A stretch of DNA of 64,000 nt from Actinomycetota bacterium. GTDB lineage: Bacteria > Actinomycetota > Acidimicrobiia > Acidimicrobiales > JAJPHD01. A model generated the notes under the pieces. It was not told the DNA's origin, did not search any database, and was given only the letters and a program-made list of their open reading frames with translations. Numbering within the stretch: the stretch's first letter is position 1; every line of letters begins with the position of its first letter. A program made the translations under genes and the position numbers. The stretch lies in the NCBI GenBank assembly GCA_021325455.1, contig JAJPHD010000009.1, forward strand, positions 105,210 through 169,209. Reading direction: 5' to 3'. Shown here piece by piece: positions 33,814 through 42,076 of this stretch.

Positions 33814-36800
33814 ATGCACCCGAGGAGCAGGGCCTACCTGGAGGCCGCCGCCGAGAGGGTCGTGATCTTCGACGGCGCCACCGGCACCAACATCCAGCTC
33901 CGCCACCTCGGCCCCGACGACTTCGGGGGCCACTCCCTCGAGGGCTGCAACGAGGTCCTGGTCCGGACCCGCCCTGACGTGGTCGAGGAGCTGCACGCCT
34001 CGTTCCTCGACGTGGGAGTGGACGTGGTGGAGACCGACTCGTTCGGGGCTTCCTCGGTGGTCCTGGCCGAGTACGGGCTGGCCCACGAGGCCTATGAGCT
34101 CAACCTGGCTGCAGCCCGGATCGCCAGGGAGGTGGCCACCTCCTATGCCACCCTCGACCGGCCCCGCTGGGTGGCAGGCAGCATGGGGCCGGGGACACGA
34201 TTCCCGAGCCTGGGCCAGATCCCCTTCGTGGAGCTGCGGGACGCCTACGAGGTGCAGGCCCGGGGCCTCTTGGACGGTGGGGTCGACCTGCTGCTCATCG
34301 AAACGGTCTTCGACCTGCTGCAGGCCAAGGCAGCCATGATCGGCTGCCGCCGGGCCATGGCCGCCACCGGGCGGGAGGTGCCTCTCCAGGTCCAGGTCAC
34401 GTTGGAGCTGACCGGCCGCATGCTGCCCGGCACGGAGATCGGGGCCGCCCTGTGCGCCCTCGACCCCATGCGGCCCGACGTGATCGGGCTCAACTGCGCC
34501 ACGGGGCCGGCGGAGATGGGCGAGCACCTGCGCCACCTGTCGGCCCACGCCCGCATGCCGATCTCCTGTGTCCCCAACGCCGGGCTCCCCCAGGTGGTGG
34601 AGGGCCAGATGCACTACGACCTCACCCCCGAGGCGCTGGCCCAGTACCACGCCCGCTTCATCACCGAGCTCGGCGTTTCGGTGGTGGGCGGGTGCTGCGG
34701 GACCACCCCGGCCCACATGGCGGCAGTGGTGCAGGCCTGTGCTGGCCTCACGCCTGCCCCCCGCCAGCCCGCCCACGAGCCGGGAGCGGCCTCGATCTAC
34801 ACCCATGTGCCCTTCCACCAGGAGACGTCCTTCCTCTCTATAGGGGAGAGGACGAACGCCAACGGCTCCAAGCGGTTCCGGGAGGCCATGCTGGCCAGCG
34901 ACTGGGACACCTGCCTGGCCATGGCCAGGGACCAGGTCCGGGAGGGGGCCCACATGCTGGACGTCTGTGTCGACTACACGGGCGCCGACGGGGTGGCGGA
35001 CATGGAGGAGGTAGCCAGCCGCTTCGCCACGCAGTGCAGCCTGCCCCTGGTGCTGGACTCCACCGAGGCGCCGGTCATCGAGACGGGGCTGCGCCACATA
35101 GGGGGGCGAGCCGTCCTCAACTCCGTCAACCTGGAGGACGGCGACGGACCGGGCACCCGCCTGGACCGCTTCCTCTCCCTGGCCCGGGAGTACGGCGCCG
35201 CTGTCATCTGCACCTGCATAGACACCGAGGGCCAGGCCCGCACCGCCGACTGGAAGCTGCGGGCGGCCAGGGCCATCGTGGACCTGGCCGTGGAGCGCTA
35301 CGGGCTCGAGCCCTCGGACCTCCTGATCGACCCGCTGGCCCTCCCGCTCTCCACCGGCATGGAGGAGAGCCGGCGGGACGGCCTGGAGACCATTGAGGCC
35401 ATCAGGCGCATCAAGGCCGAGCTGCCCGGCGTCTACACCGTGCTGGGCCTCTCCAACGTGTCCTTCGGGCTCGTCCCGGCGGCCCGCCAGGCCCTCAACT
35501 CGGTGTTCCTGCACGAGTGCGTGGAGGCGGGGCTCGACGCCGCCATCGTGCACGCGGCGCGCATCGTGCCCCTCAACCGCATCGACCCCGAGGTCCGCCG
35601 GCTGTGCCTGGACCTGATCTACGACCGCCGCCAACCCGGCTATGACCCCCTCCAGGACCTGCTGTCCTTCTTCGAGGGGGCGGCGGGCAAGGCAGGGGGC
35701 ATGACCGGGCGCGAGGACCGCAGCGGATGGAGCGTGGAGCGCCGCCTGGAGACCCGCATCGTGGAGGGTGACCGCAACGGCCTCGAAGCCGACCTGGACC
35801 AGGCTCTGGCCCAGGGAACCCCCGCCCTCGACATCGTGAACGAGACCCTCCTCGCCGGCATGAAGACGGTGGGGGACCTCTTCGCCTCGGGAGAGATGCA
35901 GCTCCCCTTCGTGCTCCAGTCCGCCGAGACCATGAAGGCCGCCGTGGCCTACCTCGAGCCTCACATGGAGAAGACGGGCCAGGGGGGTAAGGGCCGCATA
36001 GTGCTCGCCACGGTCAAGGGCGACGTGCACGACATAGGAAAGAACCTGGTCGACATCATCCTCACCAACAACGGCTACGAGGTCTTCAACCTGGGGATCA
36101 AGGTGCCCGTCTCCGACCTGATCACCAAGGCCACTGAGGTGAATGCCGACGCCATCGGCATGAGCGGGCTCCTCGTCAAGTCCACCCTCATCATGCGGGA
36201 GAACCTGGAGGAGCTGAACGAGCGGGGGCTGGCCTCCACCTTCCCTGTCCTCTTGGGCGGGGCGGCCCTCACCCGTACCTACGTGGAGCGGGACCTGCGC
36301 CAGGTGTACAAGGGGCGGCTGTTCTACGGCCGGGACGCCTTCGAGGGCTTGCGGACCATGGACCGGCTCATGGAGATGCGCCGCAGCGGTGAGGACGACC
36401 CCGACTTCGGGCGGGTCCTGGGCGGCAGGCAGCTGCCCCCCCGCCGCAGCCAGCAGGCAGAGGCGGAGCGGGCCGCCATCGCCTCGGGCCAGGCGCCTCC
36501 CCTCCCGGAGCGCTCGCCCGCGGTGGAGACCGACAACCGCATCTTCACGCCTCCCTTCGTCGGCTCCCAGGTGGCCAAGGGCATTGCCATCGACGACGTC
36601 GCCGCCTACCTCAACGAGACGGCCCTGTTCCGCAACCAGTGGGGGTACCGACCAGAGCAGGGCGAGGGCGACCCCGCCTTCAAGAGCCGGGTGCGGGCTG
36701 TCCTGCGGGACCAGCTGGACCAGGCCAAGGCGTCGGGCGTCCTGGTGCCCCAGGTGGCCTGGGGCTACTTCCCCGCCAACTCGGAGGGCAACGACCTCGT

Positions 36801-37329
36801 CATATGGAAGGACGACGCCCGGCGGGTGGAGTGGCTGCGGTTCTCGTTCCCCCGCCAGACCAAGGAACCCTGGCTCTGCATCGCCGACTTCTTCCGCTCC
36901 GTTGGCTCAGGGGAGCCCGACTGGGCCGCCTTCCACGTCGTCACCATGGGGCCGGAGGTCTCCCGGGCCACAGCCGAGCTGTTCGCCTCCAACCGCTACC
37001 AGGCCTACCTGCTGCTCCACGGCCTCGGGGTGGAGATGGCCGAGGCGCTTGCCGAGTACTGGCACCGTCGTGTCCGGGAGGAGTGGGGTTTCGCCCACGA
37101 GGACGGGCCCACCCTGGGTGGCCTGTTCCGCCAGCAGTACCGGGGCGGCCGTTACTCGTGGGGATACCCGGCCTGCCCGGACCTGGAGGACAACGCCAAG
37201 GTGGCCGAGCTGCTGGACGTGGCCCGCATCGGGGTGAGCGTGAGCGAGGGCTTCCAGCTCCACCCCGAGCAGACCACGTCAGCCATCATCTGTCACCATC
37301 CCAAGGCCAAGTACTTCGTGGCCCGCTAG
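33814..37329 (+). CDS. metH: Cobalamin-dependent methionine synthase
   Basis: Transfers the methyl group of methyltetrahydrofolate to homocysteine through methylcobalamin. 1171 residues, all four modules in order: homocysteine domain (about 1-310) with zinc ligands Cys228 in NCATGP and Cys294-Cys295 in GGCCGTTP; pterin domain (about 340-620) with IGERTNANGSKRFREAML; cap and B12 domain (about 640-890) with the DVHDIG motif, His739 being the lower cobalt ligand; and the SAM-dependent reactivation domain (about 910-1171) with GRYSWGYPACPD and PEQTTSAIICHHPKAKY. The intergenic region upstream is only 68 bp, too short for a cobalamin riboswitch. The stop is 4 nt from the convergent binding-protein gene. 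Confidence 0.97.
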   Translation: MHPRSRAYLEAAAERVVIFDGATGTNIQLRHLGPDDFGGHSLEGCNEVLVRTRPDVVEELHASFLDVGVDVVETDSFGASSVVLAEYGLAHEAYELNLAAARIAREVATSYATLDRPRWVAGSMGPGTRFPSLGQIPFVELRDAYEVQARGLLDGGVDLLLIETVFDLLQAKAAMIGCRRAMAATGREVPLQVQVTLELTGRMLPGTEIGAALCALDPMRPDVIGLNCATGPAEMGEHLRHLSAHARMPISCVPNAGLPQVVEGQMHYDLTPEALAQYHARFITELGVSVVGGCCGTTPAHMAAVVQACAGLTPAPRQPAHEPGAASIYTHVPFHQETSFLSIGERTNANGSKRFREAMLASDWDTCLAMARDQVREGAHMLDVCVDYTGADGVADMEEVASRFATQCSLPLVLDSTEAPVIETGLRHIGGRAVLNSVNLEDGDGPGTRLDRFLSLAREYGAAVICTCIDTEGQARTADWKLRAARAIVDLAVERYGLEPSDLLIDPLALPLSTGMEESRRDGLETIEAIRRIKAELPGVYTVLGLSNVSFGLVPAARQALNSVFLHECVEAGLDAAIVHAARIVPLNRIDPEVRRLCLDLIYDRRQPGYDPLQDLLSFFEGAAGKAGGMTGREDRSGWSVERRLETRIVEGDRNGLEADLDQALAQGTPALDIVNETLLAGMKTVGDLFASGEMQLPFVLQSAETMKAAVAYLEPHMEKTGQGGKGRIVLATVKGDVHDIGKNLVDIILTNNGYEVFNLGIKVPVSDLITKATEVNADAIGMSGLLVKSTLIMRENLEELNERGLASTFPVLLGGAALTRTYVERDLRQVYKGRLFYGRDAFEGLRTMDRLMEMRRSGEDDPDFGRVLGGRQLPPRRSQQAEAERAAIASGQAPPLPERSPAVETDNRIFTPPFVGSQVAKGIAIDDVAAYLNETALFRNQWGYRPEQGEGDPAFKSRVRAVLRDQLDQAKASGVLVPQVAWGYFPANSEGNDLVIWKDDARRVEWLRFSFPRQTKEPWLCIADFFRSVGSGEPDWAAFHVVTMGPEVSRATAELFASNRYQAYLLLHGLGVEMAEALAEYWHRRVREEWGFAHEDGPTLGGLFRQQYRGGRYSWGYPACPDLEDNAKVAELLDVARIGVSVSEGFQLHPEQTTSAIICHHPKAKYFVAR

Positions 37330-37333
37330 AGGC

Positions 37334-39208
37334 CTACTTCGTGTAGTACCAGTACTCGGGGGTGATGGTCCCCAGTGGGTTGAACGGGGTGACGCCCTTC
37401 AGGCCCTTCACGATGGTCTGGATCGTGTAGGTGAGCGGGATGTTGATGACCGGCAGCTGCCGGGCGGTGAAGTCCTCGTACTTGTAGAAGTCCTGCAGCG
37501 AGCTGGAGTGGTGGGTGAGGTTGATCAGGCTGTCCATGGTGGGGTTGGAGTAGTTCTGGCTGTTGGACGTGGCGCCCGTCCTCAGGATCTCGCCACCGGT
37601 GGGCTCGTAGTCCGGGGAGTAGATCCACTCGCCGTAGTAAGCCGCCTGCCAGCTGCAGATGGGCTGCTTGGAGGTGCAGGCCACGGCCTTGGAGATCACC
37701 GTGTCGAAGGGGACCGATGACAGGGACAGGTCGATCCCGGCCTTGGAGGCATCGGACTTCCAGTTGGCCATCATCTGGGTGAAGCTGGCCGAGCCGTTGG
37801 AGTAGAAGAGGCTGATGCTGAGCTTCTTGCCGGCGGGGATCCCCGCTCCACAGTGGCCCGCTCCCGAGCCCGGCTTGGTGCAGATCATCACGCCGGACTG
37901 CATGGACCATCCGTGGCTGGTGAGCAGGGACCGGGCCTTGGCCAGGTCGAAGGGGTAGAGGCCCTTCTTGACCAGGGGGGAGAGCCACTTGGTCTTGGGC
38001 TCGAGCGGCACGGGGCCGTTGGTCGGGAACCCGTACCCCCGGAAGGCGGCGGCCACGTCGGCCTTCTGGTCCACCGTCATCTGCAGCGCCTGGCGGAAGT
38101 AGAGCTGCTTGAAGACGGGGCCCATGGTCGGGTTGTTGAAGTTCAAGAGGGCGTAGGGCCAGGCCCAGCCGTAGGCCGGGGCCAGGGTGTAGTTGCTGCC
38201 CAGCGGGTTGGTCGGGGGCAGCGGGTTGCCGCCCGGCGACTTCTTGGGCAGGTCCTGAGGCGGTATGTAGCCGACGGAGATCGAGGTCCCGGCCCGCAGA
38301 ACGTTGAACTCGGAGGAGTCGGAGGTGAAGGGGACCAGCTTGAACACCGACAGGCTCGGCTTGGGGGAGCCCGAGTACTTGGGGTTGGGGACGAAGGAGA
38401 CGTTGCCGTCGGAGTTGAAGCTCTGCAGCTTCCAGGGCCCGTCAACCACCTTCCACAGCGGGTTGGTGGCATAGGTGGTGAGCTTCTTGGCCTGGCCGTC
38501 CAGGAACTTGTAGACGGCGGGGCACTTGCTTGCGCTGGCCGTGCAGCCTCCGCTCCCAGGCTTGGCCGACATCGAGGTCCGATCCCAGGCCATGGGCATG
38601 GGAGTGATCTGGGACAGCTCGTTGTAGGTGTACCAGTAGCTGGAGTAGGAGGCGTTGAGGGTGAGGGTGAGCTGGTGGGGGTTGTCCACCTTGATGGAGG
38701 TGATGTTGTCGGGTATGGCGCCCTTCACGTAGGCGGCCCAGGTCGACTTCTCGGCCTGCATCATGTGCAGCCAGAACACCACGTCCTTGGCCTGCACGGG
38801 CTCGCCGTCCGACCACTTCCAGTCCTTGAGCTTGATCGTCACCTGGCGTCCCTTGAAGGTGGGCGGGTAGGCCAAGCTGAGCTGGGGGTTCAGGTTGGCG
38901 CTGGCGCCCTGGCCAAACCAGTACAGGGGGCGGAAAAGCCCATCTTGCAGGTTGCCGTTGGTGACGCTGAAGTAACCGGTGCTCTCGAAGGGGAAGATGT
39001 AGTTGGGCGGGCTGCCGGGCAGCTCGGCGTAGGAGGCGGTCCCACCCTTCTTCTTCGCCGAGGCGGGGGCGCTGGTGGACGACGACGCAACCGACGAGGC
39101 CGACGTGGCCGGCTTGTGAGAGCTCGTCGTCCCGCCGCAAGCAGCCAGCAGCAGCGCTCCGGCTGCGGCGGCAGCCACCCCCACACCGGTCCGGCGCAGC
39201 AACTTCAT
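37334..39208 (-). CDS. ABC transporter substrate-binding lipoprotein, oligopeptide family (SBP_bac_5), orphan
   Basis: Extracytoplasmic lipoprotein that would deliver a peptide or similar solute to an importer. 624 residues from ATG 39208, fixed by an AGGAGG ribosome site 9 nt upstream and by a lipoprotein signal peptide: KLLRR, a hydrophobic core, and lipobox LAAC with Cys24. A Ser/Thr/Ala-rich spacer follows. The body has DWKWSDGEPVQAKDVVFWL, typical of the DppA/OppA class, and a periplasmic-binding fold of the expected size. No permease or ATPase genes are adjacent on either side, which is unusual for this family. A small Cys-containing segment (CTASASKCPAV) may form an extra disulfide. 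Confidence 0.9.
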   Translation of the reverse strand: MKLLRRTGVGVAAAAAGALLLAACGGTTSSHKPATSASSVASSSTSAPASAKKKGGTASYAELPGSPPNYIFPFESTGYFSVTNGNLQDGLFRPLYWFGQGASANLNPQLSLAYPPTFKGRQVTIKLKDWKWSDGEPVQAKDVVFWLHMMQAEKSTWAAYVKGAIPDNITSIKVDNPHQLTLTLNASYSSYWYTYNELSQITPMPMAWDRTSMSAKPGSGGCTASASKCPAVYKFLDGQAKKLTTYATNPLWKVVDGPWKLQSFNSDGNVSFVPNPKYSGSPKPSLSVFKLVPFTSDSSEFNVLRAGTSISVGYIPPQDLPKKSPGGNPLPPTNPLGSNYTLAPAYGWAWPYALLNFNNPTMGPVFKQLYFRQALQMTVDQKADVAAAFRGYGFPTNGPVPLEPKTKWLSPLVKKGLYPFDLAKARSLLTSHGWSMQSGVMICTKPGSGAGHCGAGIPAGKKLSISLFYSNGSASFTQMMANWKSDASKAGIDLSLSSVPFDTVISKAVACTSKQPICSWQAAYYGEWIYSPDYEPTGGEILRTGATSNSQNYSNPTMDSLINLTHHSSSLQDFYKYEDFTARQLPVINIPLTYTIQTIVKGLKGVTPFNPLGTITPEYWYYTK

Positions 39209-39217
39209 CGGAGCCAA

Positions 39218-39223
39218 CCTCCT
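39218..39223 (-). promoter_or_regulatory. Shine-Dalgarno AGGAGG of the binding-protein gene
   Basis: A perfect AGGAGG on the minus strand, 9 nt before ATG 39208. It selects that ATG over the longer open frame starting near 39298, which would place 30 residues ahead of the signal peptide. Confidence 0.75.
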
Positions 39224-39258
39224 AGACGGGCGATCCGGCCGGACTGTAGCTCCCCCGT

Positions 39259-39289
39259 GAGGCCGGGTGGTGTCATCCCACCCGGCCTC
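39259..39289 (-). terminator. Perfect 12-bp hairpin at the end of the lpd-to-amidotransferase operon
   Basis: GAGGCCGGGTGG, loop TGTCATC, CCACCCGGCCTC: a 12-bp stem without mismatch starting one nt after the amidotransferase stop. It is the strongest hairpin I found in the window and separates the seven-gene minus-strand unit from the binding-protein gene downstream. It lacks a T run. Confidence 0.7.
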
Positions 39290-39290
39290 G

Positions 39291-40001
39291 TCAGGCACCC
39301 TTGGCCTGGGAGACCAGCTCGCGGAACAGCGCCCGGCTGGGGTGCGCGCCAGGCAGGCGCTCCGGATGCCACTGCACCCCCACGCACCACCTGGTACCGG
39401 GCAGCTCGACCGCTTCCACCACCCCGTCGGGAGCCCAGCCCACCACCTTGAGCCGGGGGCCGGGGTCGCTCACCCCCTGGTGGTGGGAGGAGTTGGCCTC
39501 ATAGGAGGCCCCTCCGGTCACGGCGGCCACCAGGCTGGCCGGGTCGAGGTCCACCCGGTGGGCCTCCACCACCGCCTTCTCCCGCCGGTGCTGGAGGGAG
39601 CCGGGCACCTCGTCCCCGAGGTCCACATGCAAGGTCCCGCCCAGGGCCACGGCGAGCACCTGCGCCCCCCTGCAGATGCCGAGCACGGGCAGGCCCGCGT
39701 CAATGGCCGCCTGCACCAGATCGATCTCGAAGGCGTCCCGGGCCTCATCCAGTGAGTGGGTCCTCTCGTCCAGCTCCCTCCCGAACCGGCCGGGGTGGAT
39801 GTCCCCTCCTCCCGTGAGCAGGAGGCCGTCCAGGTCCCCCAGGACGTCTGGGGCCAGGGTCGGGGCCAGCACCTTAGGGGCGCCCCCCGCCTCCAGGACG
39901 GCTTCGGCGTACCGGCCCCCCTCGGGGGCTCCGCCGTCCCGGGGGGCCCCGACGGTGACGCCTATCACCGGCGGCAGCGAGAGGTCAGGCGACCGGGGCA
40001 T
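39291..40001 (-). CDS. Class I glutamine amidotransferase-like hydrolase (PuuD family)
   Basis: Gamma-glutamyl-gamma-aminobutyrate hydrolase family, 236 residues from ATG 40001. PPVIGVTVG at the start, GLLLTGGGDIHPGRFG, the nucleophile elbow LGICRGAQVLAVALGG with Cys110, the NSSHHQGV stretch, and VGVQWHPE holding the His-Glu of the triad. Members cleave gamma-glutamyl amides such as gamma-Glu-GABA; others act on related peptides. The start lies inside the LD-carboxypeptidase gene (17-nt overlap), so the two are coupled. Together with that gene a role in recycling gamma-D-glutamyl wall peptides is an attractive but unproven idea. Confidence 0.9.
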   Translation of the reverse strand: MPRSPDLSLPPVIGVTVGAPRDGGAPEGGRYAEAVLEAGGAPKVLAPTLAPDVLGDLDGLLLTGGGDIHPGRFGRELDERTHSLDEARDAFEIDLVQAAIDAGLPVLGICRGAQVLAVALGGTLHVDLGDEVPGSLQHRREKAVVEAHRVDLDPASLVAAVTGGASYEANSSHHQGVSDPGPRLKVVGWAPDGVVEAVELPGTRWCVGVQWHPERLPGAHPSRALFRELVSQAKGA

Positions 40002-40944
40002 CCAGGACCTCCAGGCAGGCCTTGGCGGCATCCATGCGCACCGGCACCCCCAGGGGCAGGGTGGCCAGGTGGGCGCCGTGCCCCAGGGGCAGGTTGTAGA
40101 GGACGGGCACGCCGAGCGGCACGAGGAGGTCGGTGAAGACCTGCTCGAGGCCGAGGGAGTTACCCCCCGACCGGGGCTGGCAACTGGCGTGCTCGCCCAC
40201 CACGATGCCGGCGCAGCCCTCCAGGGCCCCTGCCGCCAGGAGCTGGGTGAGGTAGCGGTCCACCTCGTAGGGCTCGCAATCCACGTCCTCGAAGAAGACC
40301 ACCCGGCCCGAGAGGTCGGGCTGCCAGGGCGTCCCCACCAGGCTGGCCAGCAGGGCCAGGCAGCCACCGGCCAGGGGGCCCTCGGCCACGCCCTCCACCA
40401 TGGCCTCGGTGTAGGGGTCGTCGGGACTGGGCCCCACCGTGTAGGGCCGGCCTTCCATCAAGGCAGCCCGGAAGGAGGCCATCGTGTAGTCGCTCGCCCT
40501 CCCCATGCTGGTGACCACCGGCCCGTAGAAGCTGACCCAGCCGCACTTCTGGAGGAAGGCGTGCAGCACGGTTATGTCAGAGAAGCCGATGAAGGCCTTG
40601 GGAGGGCGGGTGGCGAGGCGGTCCAAGCCCGACGGGCCGGCCATCTCGACCAGGGCCAGCAGGGTGCGCATGGCGCCGTAGCCGCCCCGCAGGCAGATGA
40701 CGGCATCGACGGAGGGGTCCTCCAGGGCCCAGAGCAGGTCGGCAGCCCGGTCCCGGTCGCTACCGGCCAGGTACCCTCGGTCCGTCCCCACGTGAGGGGC
40801 CAGGCGGACCTGGAACCCCAGCTCCTCCAGGCGCAGCGCCCCCCTGGTCCCCCGGGACCTCTCCAGCACCGGGCTGGAGGGAGCCACCACGGCCAGGGTG
40901 TCCCCAGGGGACAGCCTGGGGGGCCGCCGAGGCTCGGGGGCCAA
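39985..40944 (-). CDS. LD-carboxypeptidase, S66 family (LdcA/MccF)
   Basis: Serine peptidase of 319 residues starting with TTG 40944, one nt after the stop of the M24 gene. LSPGDTLAVVAPSSPV begins the domain, CLRGGYGAMRTL is the conserved glycine loop, Ser122 in GFSDITVLHAF is the nucleophile, FFEDVDCEPYEVDR carries the catalytic Glu, and LGHGAHLATLPLG the His. LdcA removes the terminal D-Ala from muramoyl tetrapeptides in murein recycling, and MccF cleaves microcin C-like nucleotide peptides. The recycling role is preferred from the neighbours. No signal peptide is seen, so it acts in the cytoplasm. Confidence 0.9.
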   Translation of the reverse strand: MAPEPRRPPRLSPGDTLAVVAPSSPVLERSRGTRGALRLEELGFQVRLAPHVGTDRGYLAGSDRDRAADLLWALEDPSVDAVICLRGGYGAMRTLLALVEMAGPSGLDRLATRPPKAFIGFSDITVLHAFLQKCGWVSFYGPVVTSMGRASDYTMASFRAALMEGRPYTVGPSPDDPYTEAMVEGVAEGPLAGGCLALLASLVGTPWQPDLSGRVVFFEDVDCEPYEVDRYLTQLLAAGALEGCAGIVVGEHASCQPRSGGNSLGLEQVFTDLLVPLGVPVLYNLPLGHGAHLATLPLGVPVRMDAAKACLEVLDAPVA

Positions 40945-40945
40945 C

Positions 40946-42076
40946 CTAGGCCTCCACCACGGCCAACCCGTGGGAGGCCCGGTTGAGGGGGAGGGGGTCC
41001 GGGTCCCCGGCCACGACGATGTCCTCGATGCGGGCCCCGTGCTCGCCGGCCAGGTAGATGCCCGGCTCCACCGAGAAGGCGTGGCCGGTCACGAGCAGGG
41101 TGGCGTTGCCCGCCACCAGGTAGGGCTCCTCGTGGCCCTCCAGGCCGATGCCATGGCCGGTGCGGTGGATGAAGGCCTCCCCGTAGCCGGCTGCGGCGAT
41201 CAGGTCCCGGGCCAGGGCGTCCACCTCGGCACAACTCCGCCCTGCCGTGGCACCGGCCACGGCCCGCTCCTGGGCCTCCTGCAGCACCCCGTACAGCTCG
41301 GCGAAGCGGCTGCTCGGTTGCCCCGTCACGACAGTGCGGGTGATGTCCGAGCAGTAGCCCGGCTCTCCTTCCTCCAGCGCCAGGGTCCCCCCGAAGTCGC
41401 ACACCACCACCTCACCCGGTCCGATCTGCCGTGTCCCTGGCTCGTGGTGGGGGCTGGCGGAGTTGGGGCCGCTCCCCACGATGGCGAAGTCGACCCTCTG
41501 GTGACCCTCGGCCCGCAGGCGCTCGCCCAGGTCAGCCGACACCTCGGCCTCGGTCCTGCCCACGAGGGGGATCTGCCCCGCCTGGAGCTGGGCGGCCACC
41601 CGGTCGACAGCCTGGGCTGCGGCCCGCAACGCCTCGATCTCGAGGTCGTCCTTCACCGCCCGCAGGGGCCCGGTGACCAGGGAGGACCGGTGCCAGCTCC
41701 GGCCAGGCAGGAGGTCCTGGAGGCCGAGGAGGAAGGTGGCCCAGGCCCGGTCGGAGACGGCCAGGCTGGTCCGGGAGCCCACCAGGCCGGCCACGATGGC
41801 CACCGGGTCCTCGGTCTCCGACCAGGGCCGCAGGGTGAACAGCTCCGGGTCCTCCACCACCCGCGGCGCCTCCAGGCGGGGGACAACCAGCACGGCCTCC
41901 TGGTCAGCAGGCAGGACCAGCATGGTCAGGCGCTCGAGGGGCATGGCCTCGTAGCCGCTCAGCCAGGGCAGGTCGGCCCCGAGGGACAGGAGCATGGCCT
42001 CCACCCCGAGCGACGCCATCCGGTCCCTCACCCGCGCCATGCGGGAGAGGCGGGCCCGGTGCCCGGCCTGGCTCAT
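40946..42076 (-). CDS. M24 family peptidase (Xaa-Pro aminopeptidase-like)
   Basis: Pita-bread metallopeptidase of 376 residues from ATG 42076. The N-terminal creatinase-like domain covers about 1-135. The catalytic domain has the five metal ligands in order: Asp in VVCDFGG, Asp in YCSDITRTV, His in GHGIGLEGHEEP, Glu in FSVEPGIYL and Glu in ARIEDIVV. It probably releases the residue before proline from short peptides. The ATG overlaps the lipBA stop by 4 nt. It and the two following peptidase-like genes are thus read from the same transcript as lipoate synthesis. Confidence 0.92.
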   Translation of the reverse strand: MSQAGHRARLSRMARVRDRMASLGVEAMLLSLGADLPWLSGYEAMPLERLTMLVLPADQEAVLVVPRLEAPRVVEDPELFTLRPWSETEDPVAIVAGLVGSRTSLAVSDRAWATFLLGLQDLLPGRSWHRSSLVTGPLRAVKDDLEIEALRAAAQAVDRVAAQLQAGQIPLVGRTEAEVSADLGERLRAEGHQRVDFAIVGSGPNSASPHHEPGTRQIGPGEVVVCDFGGTLALEEGEPGYCSDITRTVVTGQPSSRFAELYGVLQEAQERAVAGATAGRSCAEVDALARDLIAAAGYGEAFIHRTGHGIGLEGHEEPYLVAGNATLLVTGHAFSVEPGIYLAGEHGARIEDIVVAGDPDPLPLNRASHGLAVVEA

